From: Chamaea fasciata
Lineage: Eukaryota; Chordata; Aves; Passeriformes; Sylviidae
Direction: 5' to 3'
NCBI GenBank assembly: GCA_029207755.1
Contig: JARCOQ010000003.1
Span: 84,649,994 to 84,713,993, forward strand
DNA: 64,000 nt
Shown: positions 25,335-38,144 of the stretch, in pieces
Layout of the letters: the number at the start of each line of letters is the position of its first letter
Position numbering within the stretch: position 1 is the first letter of the stretch
Position numbers and translations under genes: made by a program
The notes under the pieces: generated by a model
Database searches by the model: none
Told to the model about the DNA's origin: nothing
The model's input: only the letters and a program-made list of their open reading frames with translations

Positions 25335-25820
25335 CATAGAATCAGAATAGTTTAGGTTGGAAGGGATTTCTGGAGGTTGTCAAGTCCAAGTCCTTAGTCA
25401 AAGCACATCCAGACAGGCAACGTTATTCAGGGAGTTTCCCAGCTAAGAGCTGAAACCTCCAAGGATGGAGACTGTTGCAAGACTGGAACATGGTCCAGTG
25501 TTTCACCACTCTCATGATGAACATCTCATGTTCCAGCTTGTAACCATTGCCTTCTGGCTTGTTACCATGAACTCTCCAGAAGACTCTGTCTCTGTCTTCT
25601 GTACCCTTCCATGAGGTTTGATTTTCCCCTAAGCGTTCTTCAGGTTGTACAGCCCCAGTTCTCACATCTTTCTTCATGTCACAGATGGCCCACTCCCTTA
25701 AACATCATAATGACTCTCCATTCAATTCTTTCCAGTTTGTCCCTGTCTCCCTTCTACTGTGGAGCCCACAACTGGACACAGCATTCCAGGTGTGGCATCA
25801 CCAGTTCTGAGCAGGTTTTT
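25335..25820 (-). mobile_element. CR1 LINE 3' fragment, minus strand
   Basis: On the plus strand this begins with the reverse complement of the CR1 terminus (CATAGAATCAGAATAGTTTAGG) and TTGGAAGGGATTTCTGGAGG. It then runs backwards through the end of ORF2, with CTCCAGAAGACTCTGTC, GTTCTTCAGGTTGTACAGCC and CTGGACACAGCATTCCAGG as landmarks. The left edge is the element's 3' end and the right edge near 25820 is its 5' truncation point. It is the only clear minus-strand CR1 here. Frames at 25423-25677 (minus) and 25611-25886 (plus) are its sense and antisense readings. Confidence 0.93.
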
Positions 25821-28800
25821 TCACAAGTCACACAACTTAACTGTGGAACTAAACACTACAATCTGTTTCAGAAGCCAAAAATATAAATTTGTTTAGAAAA
25901 GGATTGAATGGTGAAGTAGTTTAACATCAGCCAAATACAGGTCCAATTAAGGCATTCTCCTTTCCTCCTCCTCTTCTGGTCAGAGAAGACCAAAGGCAGA
26001 GACCTTGGGCTGAGATAACAATTACTGAAAGCAAGCAGCAATGGAATAAGAATGCACCACACCAGCAGAAACATTTTTAACAAAAGTATGCAGAAGAGAA
26101 GGTGCTTTACCCAGAAAAAGGGGTTTACTACCTCAGCTTAGTTCCTCATGGACACCAGAACAAAGACAAGATGGTGGACACATTTGCCAGCCAACAGTGT
26201 TTGTTGTTTTCAGAGCTGTGTTCTCCAAGGACCAGGAAGGCACAGACAGTGATGAGAGAGGGCAGGGTCTGTAGGTGCTGATCCCTGCAACCCCTTGGGG
26301 GAAGAGAGGGAAAACAAAATGACACACTTCCAGTGGTGAGCTCAGCTCTTCTTCACCTTGAAGCTGTGCCCCCAGCAATCATGTGAGTGGTATAGAATAG
26401 CAACCTATAGCCACATCCATATGCTCCATCCCTGCTCTGCAACCAGAACAGATGGGGGTTTTGCCTATAGTTGCCTATTAAACTTCATAATTCAGACACA
26501 AGCTCCAGCCCACGATGCTGCTAAGTTGCCAGGGGGAAGGAACACACCTCCCTGCTGCCTCTTCTCTTCACAGTTGTTGTATTTCATCAGCCTCACTGAA
26601 TTACCATGGAAGGATGAGCTAACGTCTAGCCTGAAAACTGTGAGATCTCATTGAATTGCGGAATAATAAAGCCCAGGTGTATCAGCTGGGGTCAGAGGTT
26701 CAGTAGGAAGTGACAGGAGGAAAGTGCTGAATGGAGCATGTCTGACAGCACCACCACCCCTTAGAGCTGTTCAGGTGAGGTGTTCATGCATTCCTAGAGG
26801 CATGAAAATAAAGGGCCACAAAAATGGCTCCAGGGCTGACAGGTACAGGTTGTATCTTTTTGTTTCCCTGTATGGCTGACTGCATAGGGCTTTAAAAGGA
26901 GTATGAACACCAGCAGGGTGAGGGGAAGAGGGCAGCCAGACTCTGGAGAAATTGCACTTCTATGCATTCATCTATGTTAAGATATTCTTCATAATACTGA
27001 AATATGTATAATGAGGGGCCCTCCAACACACACTGTGAAAAAATATACAGCATCCCTGAATGCTTTGGCAAAATGTGCTGCTGGAGGCAGGAGGGCAGAC
27101 TGGCTGGTGGCTGCTCTGACATCCTGGGGTAGGAAAATTCTTACACAAACAGAATACAAATTAGGGAGGATTTGGGAAAGACAGACACAGTTGTAAACTG
27201 CTTGACAGTAATGCATTGGAGCCAAAACTTGAGCCAAACAATGTTCAAGTCAATCTGATTTCTTAAAAAAACCCCAAACCTGTCTGGTCCCAGCCAAAAC
27301 ACTGATGGCTGGTTGCCAATGCTGTTGTAGGATGAGACTGTAGAGGGTGATTAAGGCTATTAGCCGGTGTCTGGGGTGGCATATTCCCAGACATTTTATC
27401 AATGTAAAAAGAAGCCTTGAAAAGGAGACAGAATTTGGGATGAAGGCAACAGAATGGCAAATGTTAAGGTATTATAAAATAATTTTTTGAGGAAAATGTG
27501 GAAGTTATTATTTCCGTCTTTTATATCAGTCTTAGATGAACAGTACTGTAGAAAGAGTTGCTTAAGTTCATTGCATGTGCCAAAGACAAGAGGTCAAGGC
27601 ATGTATTAAATCCTGGCTGGTAACACTGGGGGGAAAAAAAATAAAGTCCATCATGCAAAGTACATTTACTTGTGCTTTTGGAAAAATATAACCCAGCTGT
27701 TCAAGAACTGCTTTCCTTTTTTTCTGCTAGGGCTCAGCTAGCCAGTATTAGCTGCTTGGGCCACAGGTTAGAGACAAAACAAAAACCCAGAATAATTGCA
27801 ATTTTTAGAAATAACAAGAAATCTCTGTTATGCCCCAATTCGAGGGAAAGTGAAAAACAAAACTGCCACTCATTCAGACTGGGCACAGAGCCTTTCCCAC
27901 GAAGCAGCCTCAGGGAGCAGAGCATAGTCAGAATCCAGTGCCTATCCTTACAGCTATACTCCTTAGTAGCAGCAGGGAAGCACAAGTTGTCCTCTCTTGT
28001 GTTTCAGTCAACAGAAAATTGAAAACAAGGATATGTGCCAGTTGGACGCCAATGCCAGAGCTGCAAGAAACCTGAAGAAATAAAATGCAAAAAATAATGT
28101 GGATATGACTTGGAATCCCAGAAAAGCCCATCTCTTCCTCAGAATGAAATTGTGCCGAACCACTGTGGGAACCAGGGATAACAGGGAACAGCAGTCTCCC
28201 CATCACCTGTGAGGCTGCTGACCGTTTTATGGGGAAATGGTAACCTTTTTCCAGCCCCAAAGGGAAAAAATTAAGAGGTGTGAAATTACACATTTTGTTG
28301 CAAATAATTCACAAAGCCTCCTCAGGCTAGCACAGACAGCAAACATATAATTCAATCCAAGAAAATAGTAATACTGATTGCTGCCCTGATACCATGCAGA
28401 GGCAAAGGAGAATTTTTAAGCAGGACTTCACAAAATATGATAACAATAATTTTGCAGTTCTTTCAAAAGCATGGGAGAAACCAAAATATCATGTGTTTAA
28501 AAATGGAAAAACGTGAACCCTGATGAAAAGTACTCTGCTTCACATGGCTTTTTTATTTTTGTTGTTGTCTTGGTTGCACACAAATTCCTTCTGTTTGTGT
28601 TAACCAGTTTGTCCTACTTTTTTTACATACACTTCACCTCCTCTTGTTTTGATGTGCCAGTGCCTCTCAGCCTGAAAGGAGGAAAGCACAATTAACAGAG
28701 CTGAACCTTAGCATGCAGCTATCTCTCCCTAAGTCTCAGGTCTTGTGCTGAAGCATTGTGCTTTTGCTTCTGAACACAAATCACAATGCAGGTGACCTCT

Positions 28801-31800
28801 AAGGGGTGAAGATGTCAGGGGTGCAGAGTTTTCCTCAAGGATAAGCACCACGATGCTACCCCAAGTCCTGGAAGCATTCCCTCTTGCCCTGGCTAAATCT
28901 GCATTTCAGCTCCAGGCCAGGTCTGTTTGTTACCCACAGCAGACCTCTACAGAGCTGACAATCAGATTAAACTGCAGCAGACAGCTTTCAGGAGCTGAGC
29001 TAGTTTTTTTAAGGCTTACTGAAGTATCTCTACATTACAATGCAAACTGCACTGTGGATATAGTTTGACTCACTTTATTTACACGTATCCCTGCACTTGA
29101 GAAGAAGAAGCCAGAAGGAATGCAAGGCAGTTCTTCTTGCAGGAATTGTACCAAAAAGAAAATCCCTACTTCCCAGAGGTCAGCTTTGCTTTAGGGACAG
29201 ATGCAAATCAGCAACTCCAGCAAAGAGCAAACTATTTTGCTGCTCATGCAATTCCCTCTCCCTTTAAGCTGATTCTGCATAAAACCATCACATAACTTGA
29301 AACTTGTGGTCTTAAGAACAATAACTTGAAGACTGCATTTAACAGAGCAAGCGTGTGATGCCTAGCATAATAATCTATTTATTCATGAGCTTTCTAATAA
29401 CTGAGGAGGCATATTTTATCATAATGCTCTGATACAGAAAAACAAACACTCTTTGTAGTTCTGCACAGTTTTGCTTGCTTTGGTATATTGATAGAGCTAA
29501 TGACCACAGTTTGTGCCTTCTTGGCTAGGCACAGAAAATCCCTGCTTTGATAAGATTGTGCTGTGACAGAACGATAAGAATTAGGGCGGTGCACCAGAGA
29601 GCCTGGTTGCTCGGCAGAGTGACTTTGAACTGCAGCACCAGAGCAGCAGAGAAGTGTGGGGTCCCTAGAGCCCCAAGGAGCAGGCGGTGGGGCTCTGCCA
29701 GGGAGCAGCCAAAACCGTGAAGAAAGCAGAGGATCACAGACAAAAGCCAGCAGTGACCTAAGGCTGGAATATATGTATATATCCTAGCTGCTCAGGTCTA
29801 GGGGAAATCTGATTGAAGCAGTTATGCTGAGAAAAACCCCCACTCACACTCTTTCCATTACCCTGTGATAGTCCACCCCTTTTGGATTACGGCTGTTACA
29901 CGTACTGACACCTGTCTGTACAATTTGGATAAGGACAGTGGACCATTTCTGTTCATGTAAAACATATGTAAGAATGGACCAAGCATAGTATGTCATTTCC
30001 CAAGAAAATTATCACTGGAGGAAATCTATGATGCATTTAATTTCTACGTCATTAAATTCTTTGCCAGAAGTGCTGGGCTTTACTTTAACACCCCAGGGAC
30101 CAAAGATATTTTGCCATTGTTTTGAATGGGAGTAAGTCAAAAATATTTTAAAATGCCCTAACCTCCTGGAACAGTCATTCCCCTCGGATCAACATGCAGT
30201 GTGCACAGAAGCTTGCTTTCAGAGCTGCAGGAGGAAAAAAAATCTGCATGATGTATTGATGCAAGCTGCACTGTAGGAGCAGAGAGACAACAATGGATCA
30301 GACCGGTATATAAAAATGCCTTCCCAAAGATTAAGAAAAGTTTTCCTCTGTGCTGGCAGTGAATGAACCGAATTCTCCATTTGCTTTCCCAATAGACAGG
30401 AGCACCTGAGGTAAAGGTTTATTACAAATACACCCCTTGGGAGACTGATGTTGTGTTTTCTGATGGCCTGTCAGCTTTCTACTTTCCCTTGATTTATTTG
30501 AGCTGTGGTGTATGTCTATCTACAGAGTGCATTTTTAGAGAGAGTATCTATTCAATTATTACAGGTAGAGAGGCTGCTTGGAGGTACACTCTCTGTTTAC
30601 TCCTAAGCATCAGTTTGGACAACAATCCCTCAAAGTCATGGTCCAAAAGAAGTCACAGATGATTCATTCAATTTGACTCTTATCGTTGGTTTCAAGTGCC
30701 TGTATGTCTCACTCCTTATCTTATTAGCCCTGCAAAATCCTGATTTGTAAACACTAATTGGAAGCATGCAAAGGTAAGTGTCCATGTAAATCCTCCTCTG
30801 CATTTTTGATATTTTAGGTGTCACAGGCAAATAAATCTGACACTGGAAAAATTCCTGGGAACATTTGCCTATACAACTGGAAAATTTGAGCCTGTATGTG
30901 AAAAGAAAAGGGTCTTGTGTTAAAGCCAGTTTAGAATAGGAGTCAGGAAAAGTTATGGACAGGCTGAAAATTGCAGGTAGTAAAGGGGGAAAAGTGATAG
31001 TAAAACCACAATTTGTAGACCCTATAATTAGCAGTAGTAGCATAATGGAGACATAAATTAATAAAAATTGTTAGTGGAGTGTCTGGCTCAGGGGACTGAT
31101 AATAAGACTGTATTTTGAGCTTAGTGTCTCCTGCCAGAGAGTCACTGATTCTGAGAATGCCAGTAGCAAAGATTGCTACTATCTGTTGAAGAATTATATT
31201 ACTGTCTCAGTTTGGTGTTTCATGTAGGCTCTGTTGTTTGCTGACTCCAAGAAGTGGCCAAAGGCTCAATGGATGGAAAATTAAAACTGCTCCTTCGGAG
31301 AGAAACACATCCCTCAACAGGTATGGAACAGATTAAGAGGCAAATATTAACACTTTCTACCTGTAAATATGTGATTTTAAATATGCAGTTGACATTTCTA
31401 GTGCTGTCAGTCAGAGTTTGTTGGAGAATCACCAGCAAAACTATGGATATAGCAACAACAAACCATTGGGAAGTGTAAAACATAAAATTTAACTCATCAT
31501 ATTTTTAAACACCTCGTTGATGAATTCTAGCACAAAATACTAGAAAAATAAGCTCTTGATATTGAGGCATAAAGAAATGTTCCATGTTACTGCCTTTACA
31601 TTATCAGCTTTGTGCAGGGGTATTTAAGTAATACTGAACTCTATTATAAAGGACATCTTACCTATTGACACAGGCAGCCTGTCTTTTAATTATGAAAAAT
31701 ACATGAGAGTGATGATACTTCAGTAAGTAGAGAAGTTATTTCAATTACTGCTGTATTATGCATAAATTATTATGCAGAAAAATTACTGAAAAAGGACCTA

Positions 31801-32600
31801 TGCCAGTGATTTGCTACAACTTGTGGAAGTGTGATAATTTCATGTAAGTTTCTATTAAGAACCAACTGAAACTAATATGTCCCTCCTTCTTATCACAACT
31901 TTAGTCAGTGTCTTCTGTGTAATATTCTAATATTCTAATATTCTTTCATCAAGCGTAAGATTATTCTTTGGTTAAATGACACTTCCACATCACCTGGCCT
32001 ATCTGTAAGGCCTATCCTCCCAGTAAGTTCTACTTGTAAGTCCATAATTTTCTTGGCCGTGTTATGCTTTGGCAATACCAAAGATAAAGTACCTCTTCTG
32101 CAACAGATACAGCTCTAACTCATTGGTCTCATTATATACATTTCCAGCAATCTTTACTGTAATAATTATTTCATATTTCTTTTCTTTCTCCTACAATCCT
32201 ACAATTCTCTGTTCTTCCTCATTGCCCTTTGCAAGCTTTTCCTACAGTTCAGGTCTTTATGGGCCTAAGTCTGATAACACTTTGTGCTGGACAATTTTTC
32301 ATTGACTGATTCCTGATTTACAGTGGGATAAATAAAATATGACCTCAGGCCTTTTGTCTCGTGATTTCTATCTTTCTCATTACAAACACTTAAAAATGCT
32401 ATTGGGTGATTTCTGCTGATACATTCAGCTCAGATGCAACACTTTGTCCTCCCCCCAGGCCTCCTACCTTAAAAAAAAAAAAATGCATTGACATATCTTC
32501 CTATGAAAATACAAGAAGCTGAAGGAGGGGTTTGAGATGCTTTGAGAGCATTAAGAACGGTGTTTGTCATTTCAAGTGATAGAAAGAACTTAGTCACCGT
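25821..32600. other. Unique sequence, no supported gene
   Basis: No mobile element was recognised. A three-copy TAATATTC octamer lies at 31920-31944. Frames such as 27672-28022 (plus), 27928-28293 (minus) and 30636-31043 (minus, 135 codons) show no domain, conserved motif or convincing splice sites. Confidence 0.55.
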
Positions 32601-32608
32601 GAAATCTA

Positions 32609-33334
32609 CTAACCATAAACCACACAAACTTCACACACATTTTGTGTTATTAGTATTACAAAGCATTTATATGGTGCCATACATTTCCACAGCCATTTCT
32701 TCCAAGCAGATAAAGCACATTCCCTTCCTGAGACAGCCTGCACTCTACATAAGTCAAGACAAATATTGTATGTGATAAAAATAGAGGACAAAAGTTCAGG
32801 AGAGATTGATGTGTGAGACAGCTGATAAGGAGTAGAGTGGAAAGGAAAATGATCAAAGATTGTTTTTAGAAATCCTTTCAAAACTAGGGAGAGGCTGCCG
32901 AGAGCTTCTGGCTGCATACACCTGGGGAAACCTAATGATCCCGGGCAAAGCAGAAAATTTCTCAAAGACTTTGGCTTCAGGATCCATATCCCACAGATGG
33001 GGATGACTGTGGGGCTTCCCACACACAGCTTAACCCAGGGGGTGGACATGGCTATAGCATTTTTGGGATACCTGGTGTTTGTGGGGTACCTGGTGCCATG
33101 GTAGTCACCTGGAGATGCTCCAAGTGCTGGTGTTTGTGGGAGGTTTGTGCCCCAAGGAAAGGCTTGTACCTGAACCCCCTTCTGCCTGTCCTGCCAGGCA
33201 GCCTGGCCCAGGACAGGAACCCACCAACTCACGTTTGAGTCTCCTCCTGGGAAGGGAGGCTGCACTGCCTGTAGCAAACCACCAAGGGGCAGAGGCAGAG
33301 CCCAAACCTGGTGGCAGAGCACAGGCCCCAGCAT
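32609..33334 (-). other. Long open frame of doubtful coding status
   Basis: From an ATG at 33334 this minus-strand frame stays open for about 241 codons (the frame is open to 33376). It is the longest open frame not made by a microsatellite. The right half lies in a GC-richer block (32.9-33.5 kb) where stop codons are rarer and the left half is in AT-rich DNA. The product would be proline- and tryptophan-rich near the start, with cysteine and hydrophobic patches near the end. No domain, signal peptide or family is recognised, and no promoter or splice context stands out. Overlapping frames of similar quality occur on the other strand (33079-33429), which argues for base composition rather than selection. 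It may be a chance frame or part of a non-coding transcript. Confidence 0.12.
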
Positions 33335-33376
33335 GCAGAGGATGCCAGTCAGGTCCCCACATGCCTGTACTGTCAC

Positions 33377-34959
33377 GCAGCCTTCAGCTTAGTGGCCCAT
33401 GCTGTCCTCCAAAGCTGGAGCTGCCATAGTCACCTCACTGTTGCTGAGGAGACTGCCCTCAGGAAATGCATGATAGGGCTACACTGCTCAAGCAAGGTCT
33501 CACTGAGGGCTGACACTGATTTCTAACTTTGCTTTATTATTAATATTAAGTTTCTTTCTGCGACTTGCTTGAGGCGGCATAAGTAAAAGCACAGCTATTT
33601 GGATATGCATCCTCAGGGCATCTGCCCAAAGTCATATGGGTTATTCAGAATTTCTGAATACCTACTTAAATGTATCAGATGAAGCAAAACTGATAAACGT
33701 GTTGCAAGTTTGTAGGCAGGTACTCATCTATAAATCTGCAATACTGATGTCAGTGCATACTATAAAAAAAGGTTTTCCAGGGTATGTAGTTTACAATAGA
33801 GATTGCGAAGCAACAAGAACATAAGCACAAGAGAAAGAGGGAACTTGCTGTTAAGTTTAATATTCAGAAGCAAACAGGAAAGGAGGTTGTAAACAACATC
33901 CTTACACGCATTTTAAGAAACATTTTCTGAAAGTGCACATTTCACTTTTAAAAACACTTCTAATTATGAAAACCACAGGGAGGAGAGGAAGAAAGAGATG
34001 TCAAACAGTAACTTTTGATTAGGCCTGCCTAAGAGAAGCAATATTTAAGTACAGAACATCTAAATGTGCAACTTTTTACGTATTCTTATTATGCATATAG
34101 TAAGGATTATACACAAAATACACAAGCAGAACTAGCCAAATACTTCAAAATATATCAGTGTAAGCATAGGGGTTTGGGACCTCCACCTTCTTGATGAGCC
34201 AAGACATTGTCTAATCATGTAAAATGCTGATCTCTTCTTAAAAAATGCTGATTACCTTCAGCACACCGCAGAGTAAAAGAGTCAGTGGAAACTGCAGTTA
34301 AAGAAACAAAATAGTCTCCCCTTAGATGGGAGAGAGTTTTTTCAAAACTGGAGGGAAATCATATTTCTCAAAGCAGCAGGCATGACAAATGGGAAATAAG
34401 TGGCAAGTTTAATCCATTCACCTTCTTTTAAATAGCAAGCCCACAAATAGAAGTTAAAAAAAAGAATGAGTCCAGAATTGATTTGCTTCAAAACTGGAGA
34501 CAAAAATAAGCCCCACATTTTTTTTATTAGACTTTATTATTGGGAGACAATATGGCATCTCAATATGGGAAAATAAAAACAGCATTTGGTAGAAATGCAG
34601 TATATCATTGTTTCCTACATAAAAGAAAGAAAGACCTCCCCTCAGGTCAGATTGCATCCTAGTGGTAGATATTAGGGATATTTCCAATTTTTAAATCTTC
34701 TTATAATTATTTTCAGGACCACAAATTTTTAAGGTGGCACCCCAGTTCATACTCGCTTCTTTACATGTCTAATCATACCTTAGAGAAAATCCTGCACATG
34801 ATGACTGAATCCACTGCACACATGGAAAAATCATACCGGGGAAAATGTTTTGAGGTGGTATTTACCTAATGCAAACGGACATTACCCACCAAGGTGTTGA
34901 GCCTCTTCCTAGGTTTCTAACTCCATAGGCTGGGGATGTAATTCAGAACAGGAGCACAT
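33377..34959. other. Unassigned stretch
   Basis: The GC-richer block ends near 33500, and AT-rich sequence with no recognisable gene or repeat follows. Frames at 33311-33526, 33636-33824 and 34454-34687 are short and unsupported. Confidence 0.55.
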
Positions 34960-35030
34960 GAACCTCCACAGCTGGGAGAACTCCCTGGGGGGAGGTAGAA
35001 CAATGGAAAGGACAGGTGCTGGGCAGCAGT
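34960..35030 (+). repeat. Copy 1 of a local dispersed repeat
   Basis: The core CTGGGGGGAGGTAGAACAA and the following GGAAAGGACAGG resemble the copy about 1.1 kb to the right. The similarity includes CACAGCT before and GGGCA..CAG after the core and spans about 70 bases. The family is unknown. Confidence 0.6.
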
Positions 35031-36079
35031 CTTTTCTTTTGCTTCCAGAGAAAATAAATCAAGGGTCTTCTAGTCCTAAAGAGAGACTTCTGGTACTACT
35101 TCTTGCAAAATTACTGAAGAGCAGTCATACCTGAGCTAGTTGGAATTTGACCTTCTCCATTAAAATCAGGATCACTGACCTTGCAGAAAGAGGAATAAGA
35201 TGAGGGACTCATGAGCTGTTCCCTTTTCATGCAGCCTGAGGTGCTGTCAAAGGAATGTTTAAGATGTGCAGTGGAGGACTATGCCAGGTGTAATGTTTCC
35301 ACCAGCTGTGGTAAGCATGGTTCCTTCAAGGAGCTTGGCTTCTGGAAAGCATGCATTCCCCTCTCTTACACACCTGCCATCACAGCTGGAGAACCACAAA
35401 ATAATCATCGTGCAAGCACCATGAGCAGCTCCAACAGGTCCCAGACCCACTATGTTAATTTTGAGAACTTGTGTATTAAAGTGTTTTGCTCTGGCGTGCT
35501 CCCCATCAAAGCTGAACCAGGTAGTTAATGGCATGAAGCCAAACAGGAATTTGCAGCTGTGGATAAAGGGGAGGTGTCTTCATGTGAATTAGTTGCCCCA
35601 GGATCAGCTGATACGATTAGAATGAAAGAGAAGAGAAAAGGGGATGTGGAAGTCTGTTGATTTGTTTAGATATGTGCTTTATTGTCAGAACTGTGCTCCC
35701 AGAAGCATATTTGTGGGATGGGAAGCAGAGGTACAGGTGTTAAAGCTAGATGCTGCAAAGGGCAATCAGAGAAGACCTTACTCCACGGGAAGAAGTATAA
35801 GAACAAGGATCATCCATTAATGGTCATGATGTGGCATTCCCATGGCTTCAGAGAGGCAAATTCAAATTATGAAAGAGTAACTCACCTGCAATATCTTCCT
35901 GGTAGGGTGGGGGGTTCGGTGTCCGTCTGTCCCAATAGTGAGCTATGAGGCTTGTAGTGGGATACAAGGCTGGGCAGCATTGCTCCCATTTACCCATTCC
36001 CTATGGGACAGGTTGCTGCACGCTCTGGCCCACGGGGCTGCTGCACTCTTGGTCCAACACACGGCTGCAGAGGAGACCC
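35031..36079. other. Sequence between the two repeat copies
   Basis: No gene or known element was recognised. Frames at 35211-35528 (plus), 35259-35534 (minus) and 35682-35948 (plus) are unsupported. If the flanking copies were LTR remnants this would be their interior, but it shows no retroviral motifs. Confidence 0.45.
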
Positions 36080-36155
36080 CTGTGAGCCTGCACAGCTAGG
36101 ATAGGTTCCTGGGGGGAAGGCAGAACAAGGGAAAGGGCAGGAGCAGGGCACCAGA
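36080..36155 (+). repeat. Copy 2 of the local dispersed repeat
   Basis: The core CTGGGGGGAAGGCAGAACAA followed by GGGAAAGGGCAGG matches copy 1 with several substitutions. The order of matching blocks (CACAGCT, core, GGGCA, CAG) is kept in the same orientation. Confidence 0.6.
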
Positions 36156-37795
36156 CAGGCTGCAAAGACAGCATCAGGTCTGGGAGAGTTTTGGAGTGCA
36201 CATGTTTTCTAGGCCTAAGTTTAGATGTATGCTTGACTGTACACGTAATTTTAAGTATGTGAGTAGTTTCACAAAGCTGAATTTAGATGAAATGTGATTT
36301 GATAATTTTGATCAATATTTTACTTTTTCTCATTTACTTATTCTGTGAAGAGAACAAGTTCCAGTAAAGGGGGAAGCTATGAGTTGATATGATAACATTT
36401 TGTCAGAGATGGATGTCTGCAGTTAATACATTTTATACAGTTCCCTAATGCCCTCAGTGAATATTCAAGAAACAGAAATAAACAGACAAATAAAGAATTC
36501 ATTAAATATAAAAAAAAAAAAAATTGACACTGCACTTTGGTCCATCTTAATTTAGCACAGAAACTATTTAATGGATTTTGCAATCTTCCTATAAATATTG
36601 TGTGCCTAAATGAACATTTCCTTAGGTGCTGTAAAGACCTAAGGGAAGCAAATTAAAAACGTTCATACAGATATATTTCTTTCCCTCTTGTAGCAGGATT
36701 TCCCTTCTCCCTCTGCAGTACCTTGGGTGCTTACCAAGTCATGAGTTACTAAGATGAGAGAACTCATCTCCACCCCACACCTTGGGGGCTGCCACCAATG
36801 AGGTCAATCAAACCCTATTGGGTATGTACACATCTTGAATCCCTACAAAATGCAAAAAATCAAGAACTATTTTCAGAGCACACCGTTTTGCAGCCCCTCT
36901 TCTTTGTAAGAAGCGGCATGCAAGGTCAGGTCACTAATCAAGGAGTCTCTGTCCCCCAGAGGACATGGGTCACAGACTTTCCCCAAGACAGTGAAATGGG
37001 ATCTACAATGTTGCAAATGAAATTCAAGGAGGCACAGCAGCTAGGGAAGTAACACACATGAGAGAGGATGTAAATATCCATGGTTACTGGTGTTAACAAT
37101 GACTCCTAGGGTTCAGCCCCCCAGTCTTCAGTCGGAACCAACTCCCACCTAAACACTGCCTTGTTTCCTGCCTTGGTAGGAGACAGAGGCTTCATAAGAA
37201 GGTTACATCCCCTTTCAGGAAGGGCTAGTAAGGAGTCCCACCATAGTCTGGAGTAGCACCCACTGCCCCCATTCCTATCCCATTGTATCTCTAAAGGAGC
37301 TTGCTTGGGATCTCTTAGAGTAAATGTCAACTTTAACAAGAAATATATTGACCAGATTAAAAATCTGGCTAAATAAACTACAGTCATGCAGTTATGAAAC
37401 ACAGAGCCATTGCAAAGCCACCTCCTTATCTTTTAGGTTAAAATTGTATTTTGGTAATCAAGTTCCACTCAGACCAGTAATGGTTTAAAAGCTGGCTGTG
37501 CTATGTACACCTTGTTTATACTGCACATGCTATCAAGAAAAGAAATCATTAATATGTAATGTACACTTCCCTCTCCTGCAAGCCTGACCAGATCAGACCA
37601 AAGACTATGATGAAGTGAAGGAAAGGTATTAGGTTGTCTCTTCTGTTTGATATTCTGCAGATTGCTGCTGTAAGTTTGTAGACAATCTGTCTGGGAGCAG
37701 ACAGTGACAAATCAAAGCCACCACTTTCCGCTCGCAGAAGCTCATACAATGAAGTTGCACCCTTTACTAGGCAGATGGGTCCCTCCTTGCACCTG
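36156..37795. other. Unique sequence, no supported gene
   Basis: An A13-like run lies near 36511-36523. The minus-strand frame 37106-37402 (98 codons) has a hydrophobic start but no recognisable family. No mobile element was seen. Confidence 0.5.
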
Positions 37796-38144
37796 AACCC
37801 TAAACCCTAATGGCAGCTTCGGAGAGGTGCTGAGATTCCATGGGCAGCCTAGAAGAGAAAGATGTGAAGAAATAAATATTGGTGCAGTACCGTGCTCTCC
37901 ATGTCATGCCTTTTCCAGGCCCAGTGTCCCTAGAGATGCAGGGTTTTGTGGTTCTCTGACACATAGCCTTAACCCTAACCCTAATTTTCAGGCTGAAGCC
38001 CCAAGCACAATGGGTAGCTCAGTTTAGATAGATGTGGAAATCAGTGTTTGTGGAGTGTCGTGTTGTCCTTGATGCACCTGCTCCAGCCCCAGCCCCTGGA
38101 TCTGTAGCCTTTGTCATTCTCTGAACACTAACCCTAACACTAAC
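37796..38144 (+). repeat. Two-unit degenerate tandem repeat bounded by telomere-like motifs
   Basis: Three short CCCTAA-type tracts occur at 37796-37810 (AACCCTAAACCCTAA), 37969-37984 (TTAACCCTAACCCTAA) and 38126-38144 (CACTAACCCTAACACTAAC). The two intervals also resemble each other: ATGGGCAGC / ATGGGTAGC, then AGATGTG, then GTGCAGTACCGTG / GTGGAGTGTCGTG, then CCAGGCCCAG / CCAGCCCCAG, then GTGGTTCTCTGA / GTCATTCTCTGA before the next CCCTAA tract. This gives a diverged unit of about 160-175 bases, each closing on a telomere-like motif. The family is not one I can name. Frame 37827-38027 lies inside it and is not coding. Confidence 0.75.
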
